From Psychromonas algicola (GTDB lineage Bacteria > Pseudomonadota > Gammaproteobacteria > Enterobacterales > Psychromonadaceae): a stretch of 64,000 nt of DNA. The DNA is taken from assembly GCF_004378355.1 (NCBI RefSeq), contig NZ_SNUB01000014.1, forward strand, positions 1 to 64,000, given 5' to 3'. The translations under genes were made by a program, and so were the position numbers. The notes below the pieces were generated by a model that was not told the origin of the DNA, did not search any database, and saw only the letters and a list, made by a program, of their open reading frames with translations. This document shows positions 55,571 to 63,886 of this stretch, one piece after another. How positions within the stretch are numbered: the stretch's first letter is position 1; every line of letters starts with the position of its first letter.

Positions 55571-56740
55571 ATGAAAAAAATAGCCGTTGCAGGAACAGGG
55601 TATGTTGGATTATCTAATTCAGTTTTACTCGCACAACATAATGAAGTGGTCGCGGTTGACCTTGTCGCTGAAAAAATACAGTTATTGAATCAGAAAAAAT
55701 CTCCTATTGCGGATGCTGAAATTGAAGATTTTTTAGCAAATAAAGCGTTAAATTTCAATGCGACTTTAGATAAAGAACTCGCTTATAAAGGTGCTGAGTT
55801 TGTGATCATTGCTACTCCCACTGACTATGACTCTGAAACAAATTACTTCAATACTTCATCCGTTGAGTCGGTGATTAAAGATGTAATGCAAATTAATCCT
55901 AAAGCTGTGATGGTGATTAAATCAACTGTCCCTGTCGGTTATACCGAAAGCATTAAAAAAGAGTTTGGTTGCGAGAATATTATATTCTCTCCTGAATTTT
56001 TACGTGAAGGAAAAGCGTTGCACGACAATTTATATCCTTCACGAATTATCGTAGGTGAACAATCAGAGCGCGCGAAGGTATTTGCTAGTTTATTAGTAGA
56101 AGGAGCGTTAAAAGAAGATATTGATGTACTTTTTACTGATTCAACGGAAGCTGAAGCGGTTAAGTTGTTCTCTAATACTTACCTTGCGTTACGTGTTGCT
56201 TATTTTAATGAATTAGATAGTTATGCAGAAGCACACAATTTAAATTCTCGTCAAATCATTGAAGGTGTTGGCTTAGATCCACGCATTGGCTCTCACTATA
56301 ACAACCCTTCTTTTGGTTACGGCGGATATTGTTTGCCTAAAGACACTAAGCAATTGAGAGCTAACTACGCTAATGTACCAAACAACATTATTGGCGCTAT
56401 TGTTGATGCCAATACAACACGTAAAGACTTTATTGCTGACTCTATTTTAGCGAGAAATCCCAAGGTAGTTGGTATTTATAGGCTGATTATGAAGTCTGGA
56501 TCTGACAACTTTAGGGCGTCAAGTATTCAAGGGATTATGAAACGTATTAAAGCAAAAGGTATTGAAGTCGTGGTTTATGAACCTGAGCTTAAAGAGCCGA
56601 CTTTCTTTAATTCTAAAGTTATTTCATCTTTGGATGAATTCAAGCAATCCTGTGATGTTATTGTGTCTAATCGTATGGTTGATGAAATTAAAGATGTCGC
56701 TGACAAAGTTTATACGCGTGATCTTTTTGGGAGTGATTAG
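55571..56740 (+). CDS. ugd: UDP-glucose 6-dehydrogenase
   Basis: A 389-residue enzyme of the E. coli Ugd type, oxidising UDP-glucose to UDP-glucuronate. It has [16 protein letters not shown] (NAD loop), [30 protein letters not shown] and the catalytic Cys in [14 protein letters not shown]. Its product feeds the glucuronate epimerase at 47.0 kb. Own ribosome-binding region; 89 bases before rmlB. Confidence 0.96.
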   Translation: MKKIAVAGTGYVGLSNSVLLAQHNEVVAVDLVAEKIQLLNQKKSPIADAEIEDFLANKALNFNATLDKELAYKGAEFVIIATPTDYDSETNYFNTSSVESVIKDVMQINPKAVMVIKSTVPVGYTESIKKEFGCENIIFSPEFLREGKALHDNLYPSRIIVGEQSERAKVFASLLVEGALKEDIDVLFTDSTEAEAVKLFSNTYLALRVAYFNELDSYAEAHNLNSRQIIEGVGLDPRIGSHYNNPSFGYGGYCLPKDTKQLRANYANVPNNIIGAIVDANTTRKDFIADSILARNPKVVGIYRLIMKSGSDNFRASSIQGIMKRIKAKGIEVVVYEPELKEPTFFNSKVISSLDEFKQSCDVIVSNRMVDEIKDVADKVYTRDLFGSD

Positions 56741-56829
56741 TTCTCTATTTGTTATTTAATAGAATTAATTCTGAAGCGCATGCTGATATAAAGTTCTATT
56801 TTAATACATTTTTATTGTAAGGTTTTATT

Positions 56830-57906
56830 ATGATTTTAATTACTGGCGGTGCTGGGTTTATTGGTAGTGCCGTTGTACGCCATATTATAGAAAATACTAA
56901 AGATTCAGTTATTAATGTTGATTGTTTAACTTATGCGGGGAACGTAGAGTCTGTTGCATCTATTTCAGATCATGAGCGTTATCATTTTGTGCAAGCTAAT
57001 ATTTGTGATGCGCAGGTGATGAAGGAAACTTTTGAAAAATATCAACCAACTGCGGTTATGCATTTAGCGGCTGAATCTCATGTTGATCGTTCCATAGATG
57101 GCCCCGCTGAGTTTATGCAAACGAATATTATGGGAACATTTACTTTGTTAGAAGCTGCTCGTCAATATTGGTTGGAGCTTAAAGGTAATAAAAAATCTAA
57201 TTTTCGTTTCCATCATATTAGTACTGATGAAGTTTATGGTGATTTGGAAGGGACTCACGACCTTTTTACTGAAGAAACATCTTACGCACCTAGTTCTCCC
57301 TATTCTGCTTCTAAAGCTTCTAGTGATCACCTTGTGCGGGCATGGAATCGTACTTATGGTTTGCCCGTTGTTGTAACTAATTGTTCAAACAATTATGGCC
57401 CTTATCATTTTCCTGAAAAATTGATCCCCCATGTCATTTTAAACGCGCTAGACGCTAAATCTTTACCTGTTTATGGCGATGGTAGCCAAATCAGAGACTG
57501 GCTCTATGTTGAAGATCATGCTCGCGCTTTATATAAAGTGGTCACTGAAGGCATTGTGGGTGAAACTTATAATATTGGTGGACACAACGAAAAGAAAAAT
57601 ATTGAAGTGGTTGAGACTCTTTGTAACATTCTTGATGATTTAAAACCTATTTCAGAAAATCCTGCTTTTAGTACTTCTTCAATGAAAAGTTACAGTGAGT
57701 TGATTACTTTTGTTAAAGATCGTCCTGGTCATGATGTTCGTTATGCTATTGATGCTTCTAAAATCGAAAAAGAGTTAGGCTGGGTACCAGAAGAAAGTTT
57801 TGATACAGGTATTCGTAAAACCGTTGAATGGTATTTGAATAACGAAAACTGGTGGAGAAGAGTATTAAGTGGCGAATATCAACTTCAACGTATTGGCGGC
57901 AAGTGA
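56830..57906 (+). CDS. rmlB: dTDP-glucose 4,6-dehydratase
   Basis: A 358-residue SDR with [40 protein letters not shown] and [15 protein letters not shown] (Tyr-x3-Lys). Second enzyme of dTDP-L-rhamnose synthesis. In most operons rmlD or rmlA follows at once. Here a 7-nt array and a four-helix-bundle gene intervene. Confidence 0.97.
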   Translation: MILITGGAGFIGSAVVRHIIENTKDSVINVDCLTYAGNVESVASISDHERYHFVQANICDAQVMKETFEKYQPTAVMHLAAESHVDRSIDGPAEFMQTNIMGTFTLLEAARQYWLELKGNKKSNFRFHHISTDEVYGDLEGTHDLFTEETSYAPSSPYSASKASSDHLVRAWNRTYGLPVVVTNCSNNYGPYHFPEKLIPHVILNALDAKSLPVYGDGSQIRDWLYVEDHARALYKVVTEGIVGETYNIGGHNEKKNIEVVETLCNILDDLKPISENPAFSTSSMKSYSELITFVKDRPGHDVRYAIDASKIEKELGWVPEESFDTGIRKTVEWYLNNENWWRRVLSGEYQLQRIGGK

Positions 57907-57910
57907 TTTA

Positions 57911-58035
57911 GTAATGGGTTATGAGTAATGGGTTATGAGTAATGGGTTATGAGTAATGAGTAATGAGTTATGAGTAATGAGTTATGAGTAATGGGTTATG
58001 GGTAAGTTTACCATTTACTCATTACCGTTCACCGA
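57911..58035 (+). repeat. 7-nt-period array between rmlB and the four-helix-bundle gene
   Basis: Thirteen heptamers in exact register (57911-58001), alternating GTAATGG/GTAATGA and GTTATGA/GTTATGG. They are followed at 58008-58035 by the same type of heptamers in inverted sense (CATTTACTCATTACCGTTCACC). The period is not a multiple of three and stop codons are frequent, so it is non-coding. Confidence 0.95.
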
Positions 58036-58064
58036 TGACTATTCATAACAGAAAGGATTGAGCA

Positions 58065-58418
58065 ATGAGTGAACGACCACATTATAATTTACAGGCTTGG
58101 CAGGTAAGCATGACTTTGGTTAAACTTGTTTACTCATGGTCGAATAGTTTTCCGAGTGAAGAAAAGTTTGGCTTACTTTCACAGATTAGAAGAGCAGCAG
58201 TATCAGTACCTTCTAATATTGCAGAGGGTGCGGCAAGAAGTGGCTCAAAGGAATTTGCTCACTTTTTAAGTATTGCTCGTGGTTCTTTAAGCGAAGTTGA
58301 AACTCAATATTTAATTGCAGTGAATCTAGGTTTTGCTCCTGAATCATCTGAGTTGTTTGATTGTATTGATCAAGCCTCTCGCCTTATTACTGGTTTGCAT
58401 AAAAAAGTATCAAGGTGA
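58065..58418 (+). CDS. Four-helix-bundle protein of the 23S rRNA intervening-sequence (IVP) family
   Basis: A 117-residue all-helical protein with the family marks LQAWQVSMTLVKLVYSW, FGLLSQIRRAAVSVPSNIAEGAAR, FLSIARGSLSEVETQ and LITGLHKKV. These proteins were first seen encoded in 23S rRNA intervening sequences and are widespread as free-standing genes of unknown function. It is not a rhamnose gene, yet sits between rmlB and rmlA. It has AAAGGA upstream and is flanked by 7-nt arrays on both sides, which suggests a cassette-like insertion. Confidence 0.9.
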   Translation: MSERPHYNLQAWQVSMTLVKLVYSWSNSFPSEEKFGLLSQIRRAAVSVPSNIAEGAARSGSKEFAHFLSIARGSLSEVETQYLIAVNLGFAPESSELFDCIDQASRLITGLHKKVSR

Positions 58419-58426
58419 TGGGCGAT

Positions 58427-58556
58427 GTGTAATTTCTCATTACTCTTCACTATTTGCAGTTTAAAATTCGGGAAAAAAGATAAAAAATGACAATAAATAA
58501 TATAGAAATTTCATCGGAGAGCCCAAGCTCCTCACCCATTACCCATGCCTCTTTAC
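58427..58556 (-). repeat. Inverted-sense 7-nt array running from the four-helix gene into rmlA
   Basis: Heptamers on the minus strand: GTGAAGA, GTAATGA and a decayed unit at about 58427-58455. After a gap that contains the rmlA start, five in register at 58522-58556 (GTAAAGA, GGCATGG, GTAATGG, GTGAGGA, GCTTGGG). The last block lies inside the rmlA coding region. Confidence 0.8.
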
Positions 58557-59434
58557 CTAAATATAAAGGTATTATTTTAGCTGGTGGCTCTGGTAGTCGT
58601 TTGCACCCTATTACCTTAGGTACTTCTAAGCAATTATTGCCAATATATGATAAGCCTATGATTTTTTATCCTCTTTCTGTTTTGATGTTAGCGGGTATTA
58701 AAGAGGTGCTAATTATATCGACTCCCGAAGATCTGCCTAATTTTGAGCGTATGTTAGGTGATGGTAGTCAATTTGGTATTTCGGTTTCATACGCAGAGCA
58801 ACCTTCGCCTGATGGTCTAGCGCAAGCGTTTATCATTGGAGAAGAATTTATTGGTGACGATAATGTCGCTTTAGTTTTGGGCGATAATGTTTTTTATGGA
58901 CAACATTTTTCGGATAAATTACTTGCTGCAGCGAAAGTAAAAAAAGGAGCCTCAGTATTTGGTTATCATGTTGTCGATCCAGAACGATTTGGGGTGGTTG
59001 AATTTGATAAAAATGGTAAAGCGTTGAGTATTGAAGAGAAGCCTGAAAAGCCAAAATCAAATTATGCGGTTACTGGCTTGTATTTTTATGATAACGACGT
59101 TGTCGATATTGCTAAAAGCATTAAACCTTCACTTCGTGGGGAATTAGAAATTACCGATGTTAATATTGCTTATATGCAGCGTGGTGATTTAAATGTTGAA
59201 TTGCTTGGTCGAGGTTTCGCATGGCTCGACACTGGAACTCATGATTCATTGCTAGAAGCTGGGCAATTTGTGCAGACAGTCGAACATCGACAGGGCTTTA
59301 AAGTCGCTTGCTTAGAAGAAATTGCTTATACGCAAGGTTGGTTGAGTAAAGAAGATCTTCTTACACAAGCAGAACGCCTGAAAAAAACGGGTTATGGCCA
59401 GTATTTATTTAATGTTGCAAACGGAATAATTTAA
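58487..59434 (+). CDS. rmlA: Glucose-1-phosphate thymidylyltransferase with a repeat-derived N-terminal extension
   Basis: A 315-residue enzyme making dTDP-glucose. From residue 26 on it is standard: [32 protein letters not shown], then [19 protein letters not shown] and [11 protein letters not shown]. Normal RmlA starts with Met-Lys-Gly-Ile-Ile; here that Met position is Tyr (TAT at 58561-58563), and the frame begins 25 codons earlier at 58487, after GGGAAAAAAG. Residues about 12-23 ([12 protein letters not shown]) come from 7-nt repeat DNA. Catalysis is probably intact, because the extension precedes the first beta strand. The stop overlaps rmlC by one base. Confidence 0.93.
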   Translation: MTINNIEISSESPSSSPITHASLPKYKGIILAGGSGSRLHPITLGTSKQLLPIYDKPMIFYPLSVLMLAGIKEVLIISTPEDLPNFERMLGDGSQFGISVSYAEQPSPDGLAQAFIIGEEFIGDDNVALVLGDNVFYGQHFSDKLLAAAKVKKGASVFGYHVVDPERFGVVEFDKNGKALSIEEKPEKPKSNYAVTGLYFYDNDVVDIAKSIKPSLRGELEITDVNIAYMQRGDLNVELLGRGFAWLDTGTHDSLLEAGQFVQTVEHRQGFKVACLEEIAYTQGWLSKEDLLTQAERLKKTGYGQYLFNVANGII

Positions 59435-59982
59435 TGAAGTTTATCGATACAGAGATAGCTGATGTAAAAATTGTCGAAGTGAATGTATTTGGTGATGATC
59501 GTGGTTTTTTTATGGAAACCTTTCGTGCAGATGAGTTCATGAAAGTAACCGGCGCGAAGCCTTTCGTACAAGATAATCACAGCAAATCGTCAAAAGGGAT
59601 CTTACGTGGTTTACATTATCAACGAGCGCAAACTCAAGGTAAATTAGTACGTGTTACTGATGGCGAGGTTTATGACGTTGCTGTTGATATGCGAGAATCC
59701 TCTTCTACTTTTGGTCAAGCTGTTGGTGTTGTTCTTTCCGCCGAAAATAAGCGTCAGTTATGGGTGCCAGAAGGTTTTGCTCATGGTTTTTATGTTATGA
59801 GTGAATCGGCTGAATTTGTTTATAAATGTACTGATTATTATCATCCTGAATCAGAGGTGTCTGTGCGTTGGGACGATAGTTCTCTTGCTATTCAGTGGCC
59901 GTTAATTAATGGGGAGGCTCCTCAGTTGTCAGGTAAAGATGCTAAAGGTTTTTCTTTTCAAGATGCACCTAAGTTTAGATAA
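59434..59982 (+). CDS. rmlC: dTDP-4-dehydrorhamnose 3,5-epimerase
   Basis: A 182-residue cupin with DDRGFFMETFR, FVQDNHSKSSKGILRGLHYQ (catalytic His), GEVYDVAVDMR and WVPEGFAHGFYVMSE with the Tyr region YKCTDYYHPESE. It follows rmlA with a one-base overlap (TAATG), so translation is coupled. Confidence 0.96.
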   Translation: MKFIDTEIADVKIVEVNVFGDDRGFFMETFRADEFMKVTGAKPFVQDNHSKSSKGILRGLHYQRAQTQGKLVRVTDGEVYDVAVDMRESSSTFGQAVGVVLSAENKRQLWVPEGFAHGFYVMSESAEFVYKCTDYYHPESEVSVRWDDSSLAIQWPLINGEAPQLSGKDAKGFSFQDAPKFR

Positions 59983-59992
59983 TTAGGTAGTA

Positions 59993-60112
59993 GTGAAGGG
60001 TAAACTGTGAAGAGTGAAGAGAATGGGTAAACGGCGAAGAGTAAACGGTAAAGAGTAGTGGGAAATTACCCATAACTCATAACTCATTACTTATAGCTCA
60101 TAACCCATAACT
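59993..60112 (+). repeat. 7-nt-period array between rmlC and rmlD
   Basis: GTGAAGG, GTAAACT, GTGAAGA, GTGAAGA, a 6-base unit, GTAAACG, GCGAAGA, GTAAACG and GTAAAGA run to 60054. Then at about 60066-60112 heptamers of the inverted sense (CCATAAC, TCATAAC, TCATTAC and similar) mirror those upstream of the four-helix gene. No gene lies in this array, unlike the one at 58 kb. Confidence 0.88.
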
Positions 60113-60130
60113 ATCCCCAAAGGAATATGT

Positions 60131-60991
60131 ATGAAAGTATTAATTACCGGAAAAGGCGGGCAATTAGCTTGGGAGTTAGAACGCACAATACCCGTTGCTT
60201 ATGATGTGTTATGTGTTGGTAAAAATGAATTAGATATTACCGATCTAGATGCTATTAATTTATTTATAAGTAAAGAACAGCCCGATATAGTTATTAATGC
60301 AGCGGCTTATACTGCGGTCGATAAGGCGGAAGAAGATATTGAGGTTGCTTATGATGTTAATGAAAAGGGCGTTCGATATTTAGCTGAAGCTTGCCAAAAA
60401 ACTAATGCTCGTATTTTGCATGTTTCTACTGATTTTGTTTTTGATGGATCAAATACAACCCCTTATCAAACTGATGCTATGACTAATCCTATTAATGTTT
60501 ATGGTGCTTCAAAGCTTGCTGGTGATAATGCCTTACAAAATATACTTCCTGAAAGAAGTGTTATTGTTCGTACAGCTTGGGTTTATTCTGTGCATGGAAA
60601 TAATTTTGTCAAAAGCATGTTGCGTTTAATGGAAGACAAACCACAACTTGGTATTGTTTACGATCAAGTTGGAACGCCTACTTGGGCTAGAGGCCTTGCT
60701 GCATGGCTATGGGCTATTGTAGAGAAGCCTGAAGTAAAAGGAGTGTATCATTGGACTGACGCCGGAGTGGCATCTTGGTATGATTTTGCTATTGCAATTC
60801 AAGAACTTGGTATTGAGAAAGGGTTGCTTAAAAAAGCCATTCCTGTATTGCCTATCCCTAGTTCAGCTTATCCGACTCCGGCTAAACGACCTGCTTTTTC
60901 TGTAATAGATAAAACTAGTGCAGAAGAGGTTTCGAGTTTAAATACAATTCATTGGCGTAAGCAGTTATCTTTAATGATGGATGAGCTGTAA
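60131..60991 (+). CDS. rmlD: dTDP-4-dehydrorhamnose reductase
   Basis: A 286-residue SDR finishing dTDP-L-rhamnose. Motifs: ITGKGGQLAWELE, DITDLDAI, NAAAYTAVDKAEED, STDFVFDG, YGASKLAGD (Tyr-x3-Lys) and VRTAWVYS. AAAGGA stands before the ATG. It is the last gene of the long plus-strand polysaccharide run. Confidence 0.96.
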   Translation: MKVLITGKGGQLAWELERTIPVAYDVLCVGKNELDITDLDAINLFISKEQPDIVINAAAYTAVDKAEEDIEVAYDVNEKGVRYLAEACQKTNARILHVSTDFVFDGSNTTPYQTDAMTNPINVYGASKLAGDNALQNILPERSVIVRTAWVYSVHGNNFVKSMLRLMEDKPQLGIVYDQVGTPTWARGLAAWLWAIVEKPEVKGVYHWTDAGVASWYDFAIAIQELGIEKGLLKKAIPVLPIPSSAYPTPAKRPAFSVIDKTSAEEVSSLNTIHWRKQLSLMMDEL

Positions 60992-61113
60992 AATAATGCT
61001 GAATGTTTATATAAACTAAAATAATGAAGCAACTTAATGCAAAAATGCTTAACAATAAAAAGCCTTTAGCTGTTTTTTATCAATAAGAATCACTAATTTT
61101 GTATATTATCAGG

Positions 61114-61141
61114 TTACAAAAGGCAGAAAAATCCTTATACT
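61114..61141 (+). promoter_or_regulatory. Candidate promoter of secE-nusG
   Basis: TTACAA (61114-61119), 16 bases, TATACT (61136-61141). The start would be about 61148, giving a leader of about 140 bases to secE. Fair match to sigma70, by inspection. Confidence 0.5.
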
Positions 61142-61156
61142 GACGTGCTTTATTTC

Positions 61157-61252
61157 TAGGTGGCGACTTTTATTATCGTAAATAAGGTCTTTCACCTACC
61201 AAGTAATGGCTCATTTGAGTGGTTACTTTACCGCTTAGCAACTGATGCTAAG
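61157..61252 (+). ncRNA. Structured leader of secE-nusG (three consecutive hairpins)
   Basis: TAGGTG/CACCTA closes a stem at 61157-61198. AAGTAA and CTCA pair with TGAG and TTACTT across a TGG/TGG internal loop at 61201-61228. CTTAGCA/TGCTAAG forms a perfect 7-base stem at 61234-61252. All three lie between the candidate promoter and the secE start. I do not recognise a named RNA family. No tRNA or tufB precedes secE here. Confidence 0.5.
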
Positions 61253-61290
61253 AAAGGTATTATTAATTTTAACAGTGGATACAACGAGTT

Positions 61291-61671
61291 ATGAGTACAG
61301 TAAATTCTGAAAACAGCAAAAGCTCACTTGATGGGTTGAAATGGGCTATCACTATCGTGTTATTAGCAGCAGTTATTGTTGGTAATTATTTATACGGCGA
61401 GCAAGTTCATGTTGTTGCACGTATAGCAATACTTCTATTATTGGCTGCTTTAGCTTTGCTTTCAGCTGCATTTACTGAGAAAGGTAAAACGTTTGTAGGT
61501 TTTGCTAAAGACTCTCGTCTTGAAGTGCGTAAAGTCGTTTGGCCAACTCGCCAAGAAACAGTACAAACAACGTTAATTATTTTAGTTGTATCAACGATTG
61601 CGGGCCTTATTTTATGGGGTCTTGACGGCATATTTGTTCGTGTTGTTTCATTTATCACTACCTCAATCTAA
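61291..61671 (+). CDS. secE: Preprotein translocase subunit SecE
   Basis: A 126-residue inner-membrane protein with three spans (about 17-36, 42-60, 93-118), the E. coli-type long SecE. The conserved cytoplasmic loop KDSRLEVRKVVWPTRQETVQTT is intact. It forms the SecYEG channel with SecY and SecG. nusG starts 9 bases after the stop, the usual pair. Confidence 0.96.
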   Translation: MSTVNSENSKSSLDGLKWAITIVLLAAVIVGNYLYGEQVHVVARIAILLLLAALALLSAAFTEKGKTFVGFAKDSRLEVRKVVWPTRQETVQTTLIILVVSTIAGLILWGLDGIFVRVVSFITTSI

Positions 61672-61680
61672 GGGTTTATT

Positions 61681-62229
61681 ATGACAGAAGAAGTTCAAAA
61701 AAAGAGATGGTATGTGGTACAAGCCTTTTCAGGTTATGAAGGTCGCGTACAAAAAACATTATTAGAGCATATCCGTTTAAATGAAATGGAAGAGCATTTT
61801 GGTCAAATCTTAGTACCAACTGAAGAAGTGGTTGAAATGCGTGCTGGCCAAAAACGTAAGAGTGAACGTAAGTTCTTCCCTGGTTACGTTTTAGTTGAAA
61901 TGGCAATGAATGACGATAGCTGGCATTTAGTGAAAAGTATTGATCGTGTAATGGGGTTCATTGGTGGTACTGCTGAGCGTCCTGCACCTATTTCTAAAAA
62001 AGAAGTTGATAATATTCTTAACCGTTTACAAGAGTCGCATGATACACCGCGTCCTCGTACCTTGTTTGAAGCGGGTGAAGTGGTTCGTGTTACTGATGGT
62101 CCATTTGCAGATTTCTCTGGTACTGTTGAAGAAGTGGATTACGATAAAAGCCGCTTGAAAGTGTCAGTTTCTATCTTCGGTCGTGCAACACCGGTTGAGC
62201 TTGAATTTTCTCAAGTTGAAAAAGATTAA
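61681..62229 (+). CDS. nusG: Transcription termination/antitermination factor NusG
   Basis: A 182-residue protein with the NGN domain ([46 protein letters not shown]) that binds the RNA polymerase clamp. The C-terminal KOW domain ([21 protein letters not shown]) contacts Rho or ribosomal S10. Length and order match E. coli. Confidence 0.97.
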   Translation: MTEEVQKKRWYVVQAFSGYEGRVQKTLLEHIRLNEMEEHFGQILVPTEEVVEMRAGQKRKSERKFFPGYVLVEMAMNDDSWHLVKSIDRVMGFIGGTAERPAPISKKEVDNILNRLQESHDTPRPRTLFEAGEVVRVTDGPFADFSGTVEEVDYDKSRLKVSVSIFGRATPVELEFSQVEKD

Positions 62230-62261
62230 TTAACAACGCAATCGCGTTTTGTTAATACGTT

Positions 62262-62304
62262 AAAAAGCCAATAAGTGAAAACTTATTGGCTTTGTTGTTT
62301 TTGA
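62262..62304 (+). terminator. Terminator of secE-nusG
   Basis: A perfect 13-base stem (62264-62276 with 62282-62294), GAAAA loop, then a T-rich tail to 62304. A smaller TTAACAA/TTGTTAA hairpin precedes it at 62230-62255. It separates nusG from rplK, which has its own promoter. Confidence 0.88.
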
Positions 62305-62337
62305 GGCTTTAATTCATTGGGTTGTATTCGGGGATTT

Positions 62338-62505
62338 ATTAGGACGTGGTTTTTAAGCCGGCCTTTTTAGTTTGCTAATACAGGTCGGATGAATCCGACG
62401 TCCCGAGGTAATGTTGGCCACGAAGGTTATGGTTTTGGGACGTGGCTTTTAAGCCACCTGTTGGATGGTTAGTTAATACTAGGTTGGATGAATTTGATGT
62501 CCCAA
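62338..62505. repeat. Two cloverleaf-like repeats between nusG and rplK
   Basis: Full units at 62338-62407 and 62435-62505, same orientation as at 21 kb. The second has TTGGGAC paired with GTCCCAA where other copies have TCGGGAC with GTCCCGA, a compensatory change in the outer stem. They fill the part of the 512-base gap 62230-62741 not taken by terminator, promoter and leader. Confidence 0.92.
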
Positions 62506-62569
62506 TAATAGGTGGAAATGTTGTTTTTTAAGAGGAATACTTTTTTCGGTTAAAAAAACGACAAAGGCC

Positions 62570-62599
62570 TTGTTAATTGGGGTGTCTTATAGGTATAAT
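62570..62599 (+). promoter_or_regulatory. Candidate promoter of rplK-rplA
   Basis: TTGTTA (62570-62575), 18 bases, TATAAT (62594-62599): a perfect -10 about 143 bases before rplK. Confidence 0.65.
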
Positions 62600-62692
62600 T
62601 TGCCACCCTTTTTATTTGTGGTTTGATTTGTTTCACAACTACAGAAAAAAGAACCAAGTTCACTGCAATAATGCGTGCACTTAAGTATTAAT

Positions 62693-62740
62693 CGGGAAGC
62701 TGCTTTAAATCAGCGTTATACCCAAATAAAGGTAATATAT
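62693..62740 (+). promoter_or_regulatory. Probable L1-binding leader of the rplKA mRNA
   Basis: GGGAAGCTG, a GCTG/CAGC stem and a following CCCAAATAAAGG directly before the rplK ATG resemble the L1 autoregulatory site at this place in gammaproteobacterial L11 operons. Assigned from position and partial sequence likeness. Confidence 0.5.
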
Positions 62741-62741
62741 C

Positions 62742-63170
62742 ATGGCTAAGAAAGTAACCGCATATATCAAACTGCAAGTAGCAGCTGGTATGGCAAACCC
62801 GTCACCACCAGTTGGTCCTGCACTTGGTCAACACGGTGTTAACATTATGGAATTCTGTAAAGCATTCAATGCAAAAACAGAATCTCAAGAAAAAGGCGCG
62901 CCAGTTCCTGTAGTAATTACAGTATACGCTGACCGTTCTTTCACATTCGAAACTAAGACTCCACCTGCATCTTACTTACTTAAGAAAGCTGCTGGCATCA
63001 AGTCTGGCTCTGCTGTACCTAATAAAGATAAAGTAGGTAAAGTAACAGTTGCTCAACTAGAAGAAATCGCGAAAGCGAAAGAAGTTGATTTAACGGGTGC
63101 CGATCTTGAAGCGATGGTACGTTGTATTGCGGGTTCTGCTCGTTCTATGGGTCTGGAAGTAGAGGGTTAA
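62742..63170 (+). CDS. rplK: 50S ribosomal protein L11
   Basis: A 142-residue protein with [37 protein letters not shown] (binding to the GTPase-centre RNA, lid near the Pro pair) and the C-terminal [17 protein letters not shown]. Length equals E. coli L11. rplA follows after 4 bases. Confidence 0.98.
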   Translation: MAKKVTAYIKLQVAAGMANPSPPVGPALGQHGVNIMEFCKAFNAKTESQEKGAPVPVVITVYADRSFTFETKTPPASYLLKKAAGIKSGSAVPNKDKVGKVTVAQLEEIAKAKEVDLTGADLEAMVRCIAGSARSMGLEVEG

Positions 63171-63174
63171 TACA

Positions 63175-63879
63175 ATGGCTAAATTATCTAAACGCATGAA
63201 AGCGATCCGCGCAGAAGTTGACGGAACTAAAGAATACGAAATCAATGAAGCAGTAGCACTTTTACAAAAGTTCGCTACAGCTAAATTCAGCGAAAGCATT
63301 GATGTTGCAGTTAACCTTGGTGTTGACTCTCGTCGTAGTGACCAAAACGTTCGTGGTGCAACTGTATTACCACACGGTACTGGTCGTGAAGTTCGTGTTG
63401 CTGTATTCGCACAAGGCGCTAACGCAGAAGCTGCTAAAGCTGCTGGTGCAGATATCGTTGGTATGGACGATCTTGCTGCGCAAGTTAAAGCTGGCGAAAT
63501 GGATTTTGACGTAGTTATTGCATCACCAGACGCTATGCGTGTTGTTGGTCAATTAGGTCAAATCTTAGGTCCTCGTGGTCTAATGCCTAACCCGAAAGTG
63601 GGTACTGTAACACCTGACGTAGCTGGCGCTGTTAAAAACGCTAAAGCAGGTCAAGTACGTTACCGTAACGACAAGAATGGTATTATCCATTCTACAATCG
63701 GTAAAGCATCATTCTCTGCTGAGCAAATTAAAGAAAACCTAGAAGCCCTAATCGTTGCGCTTAAAAAAGTAAAACCATCTGGTGCTAAAGGTCAATTCAT
63801 TAAGAAAGTTTCACTATCTACTACTATGGGCGCTGGCGTTAAAATTGACCAAGCATCTTTAGTAACTGTAGTAGCGTAA
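63175..63879 (+). CDS. rplA: 50S ribosomal protein L1
   Basis: A 234-residue protein with [14 protein letters not shown], the [20 protein letters not shown] stretch, [16 protein letters not shown] (family signature) and [13 protein letters not shown] at the end. It binds the L1 stalk of 23S rRNA and should repress its own operon through the leader. Length equals E. coli L1. Confidence 0.98.
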   Translation: MAKLSKRMKAIRAEVDGTKEYEINEAVALLQKFATAKFSESIDVAVNLGVDSRRSDQNVRGATVLPHGTGREVRVAVFAQGANAEAAKAAGADIVGMDDLAAQVKAGEMDFDVVIASPDAMRVVGQLGQILGPRGLMPNPKVGTVTPDVAGAVKNAKAGQVRYRNDKNGIIHSTIGKASFSAEQIKENLEALIVALKKVKPSGAKGQFIKKVSLSTTMGAGVKIDQASLVTVVA

Positions 63880-63886
63880 TTTTTTT

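Noticed and set aside
57911-58001. 7-nt array considered as a coding repeat or phase-variable tract within rmlB
   Set aside because: It begins after the rmlB stop, has stops in frame, and the period is not a multiple of three.
60992-61290. A tRNA gene upstream of secE
   Set aside because: The hairpins there lack a T-loop GTTCnAnnC sequence and a CCA-type acceptor stem.
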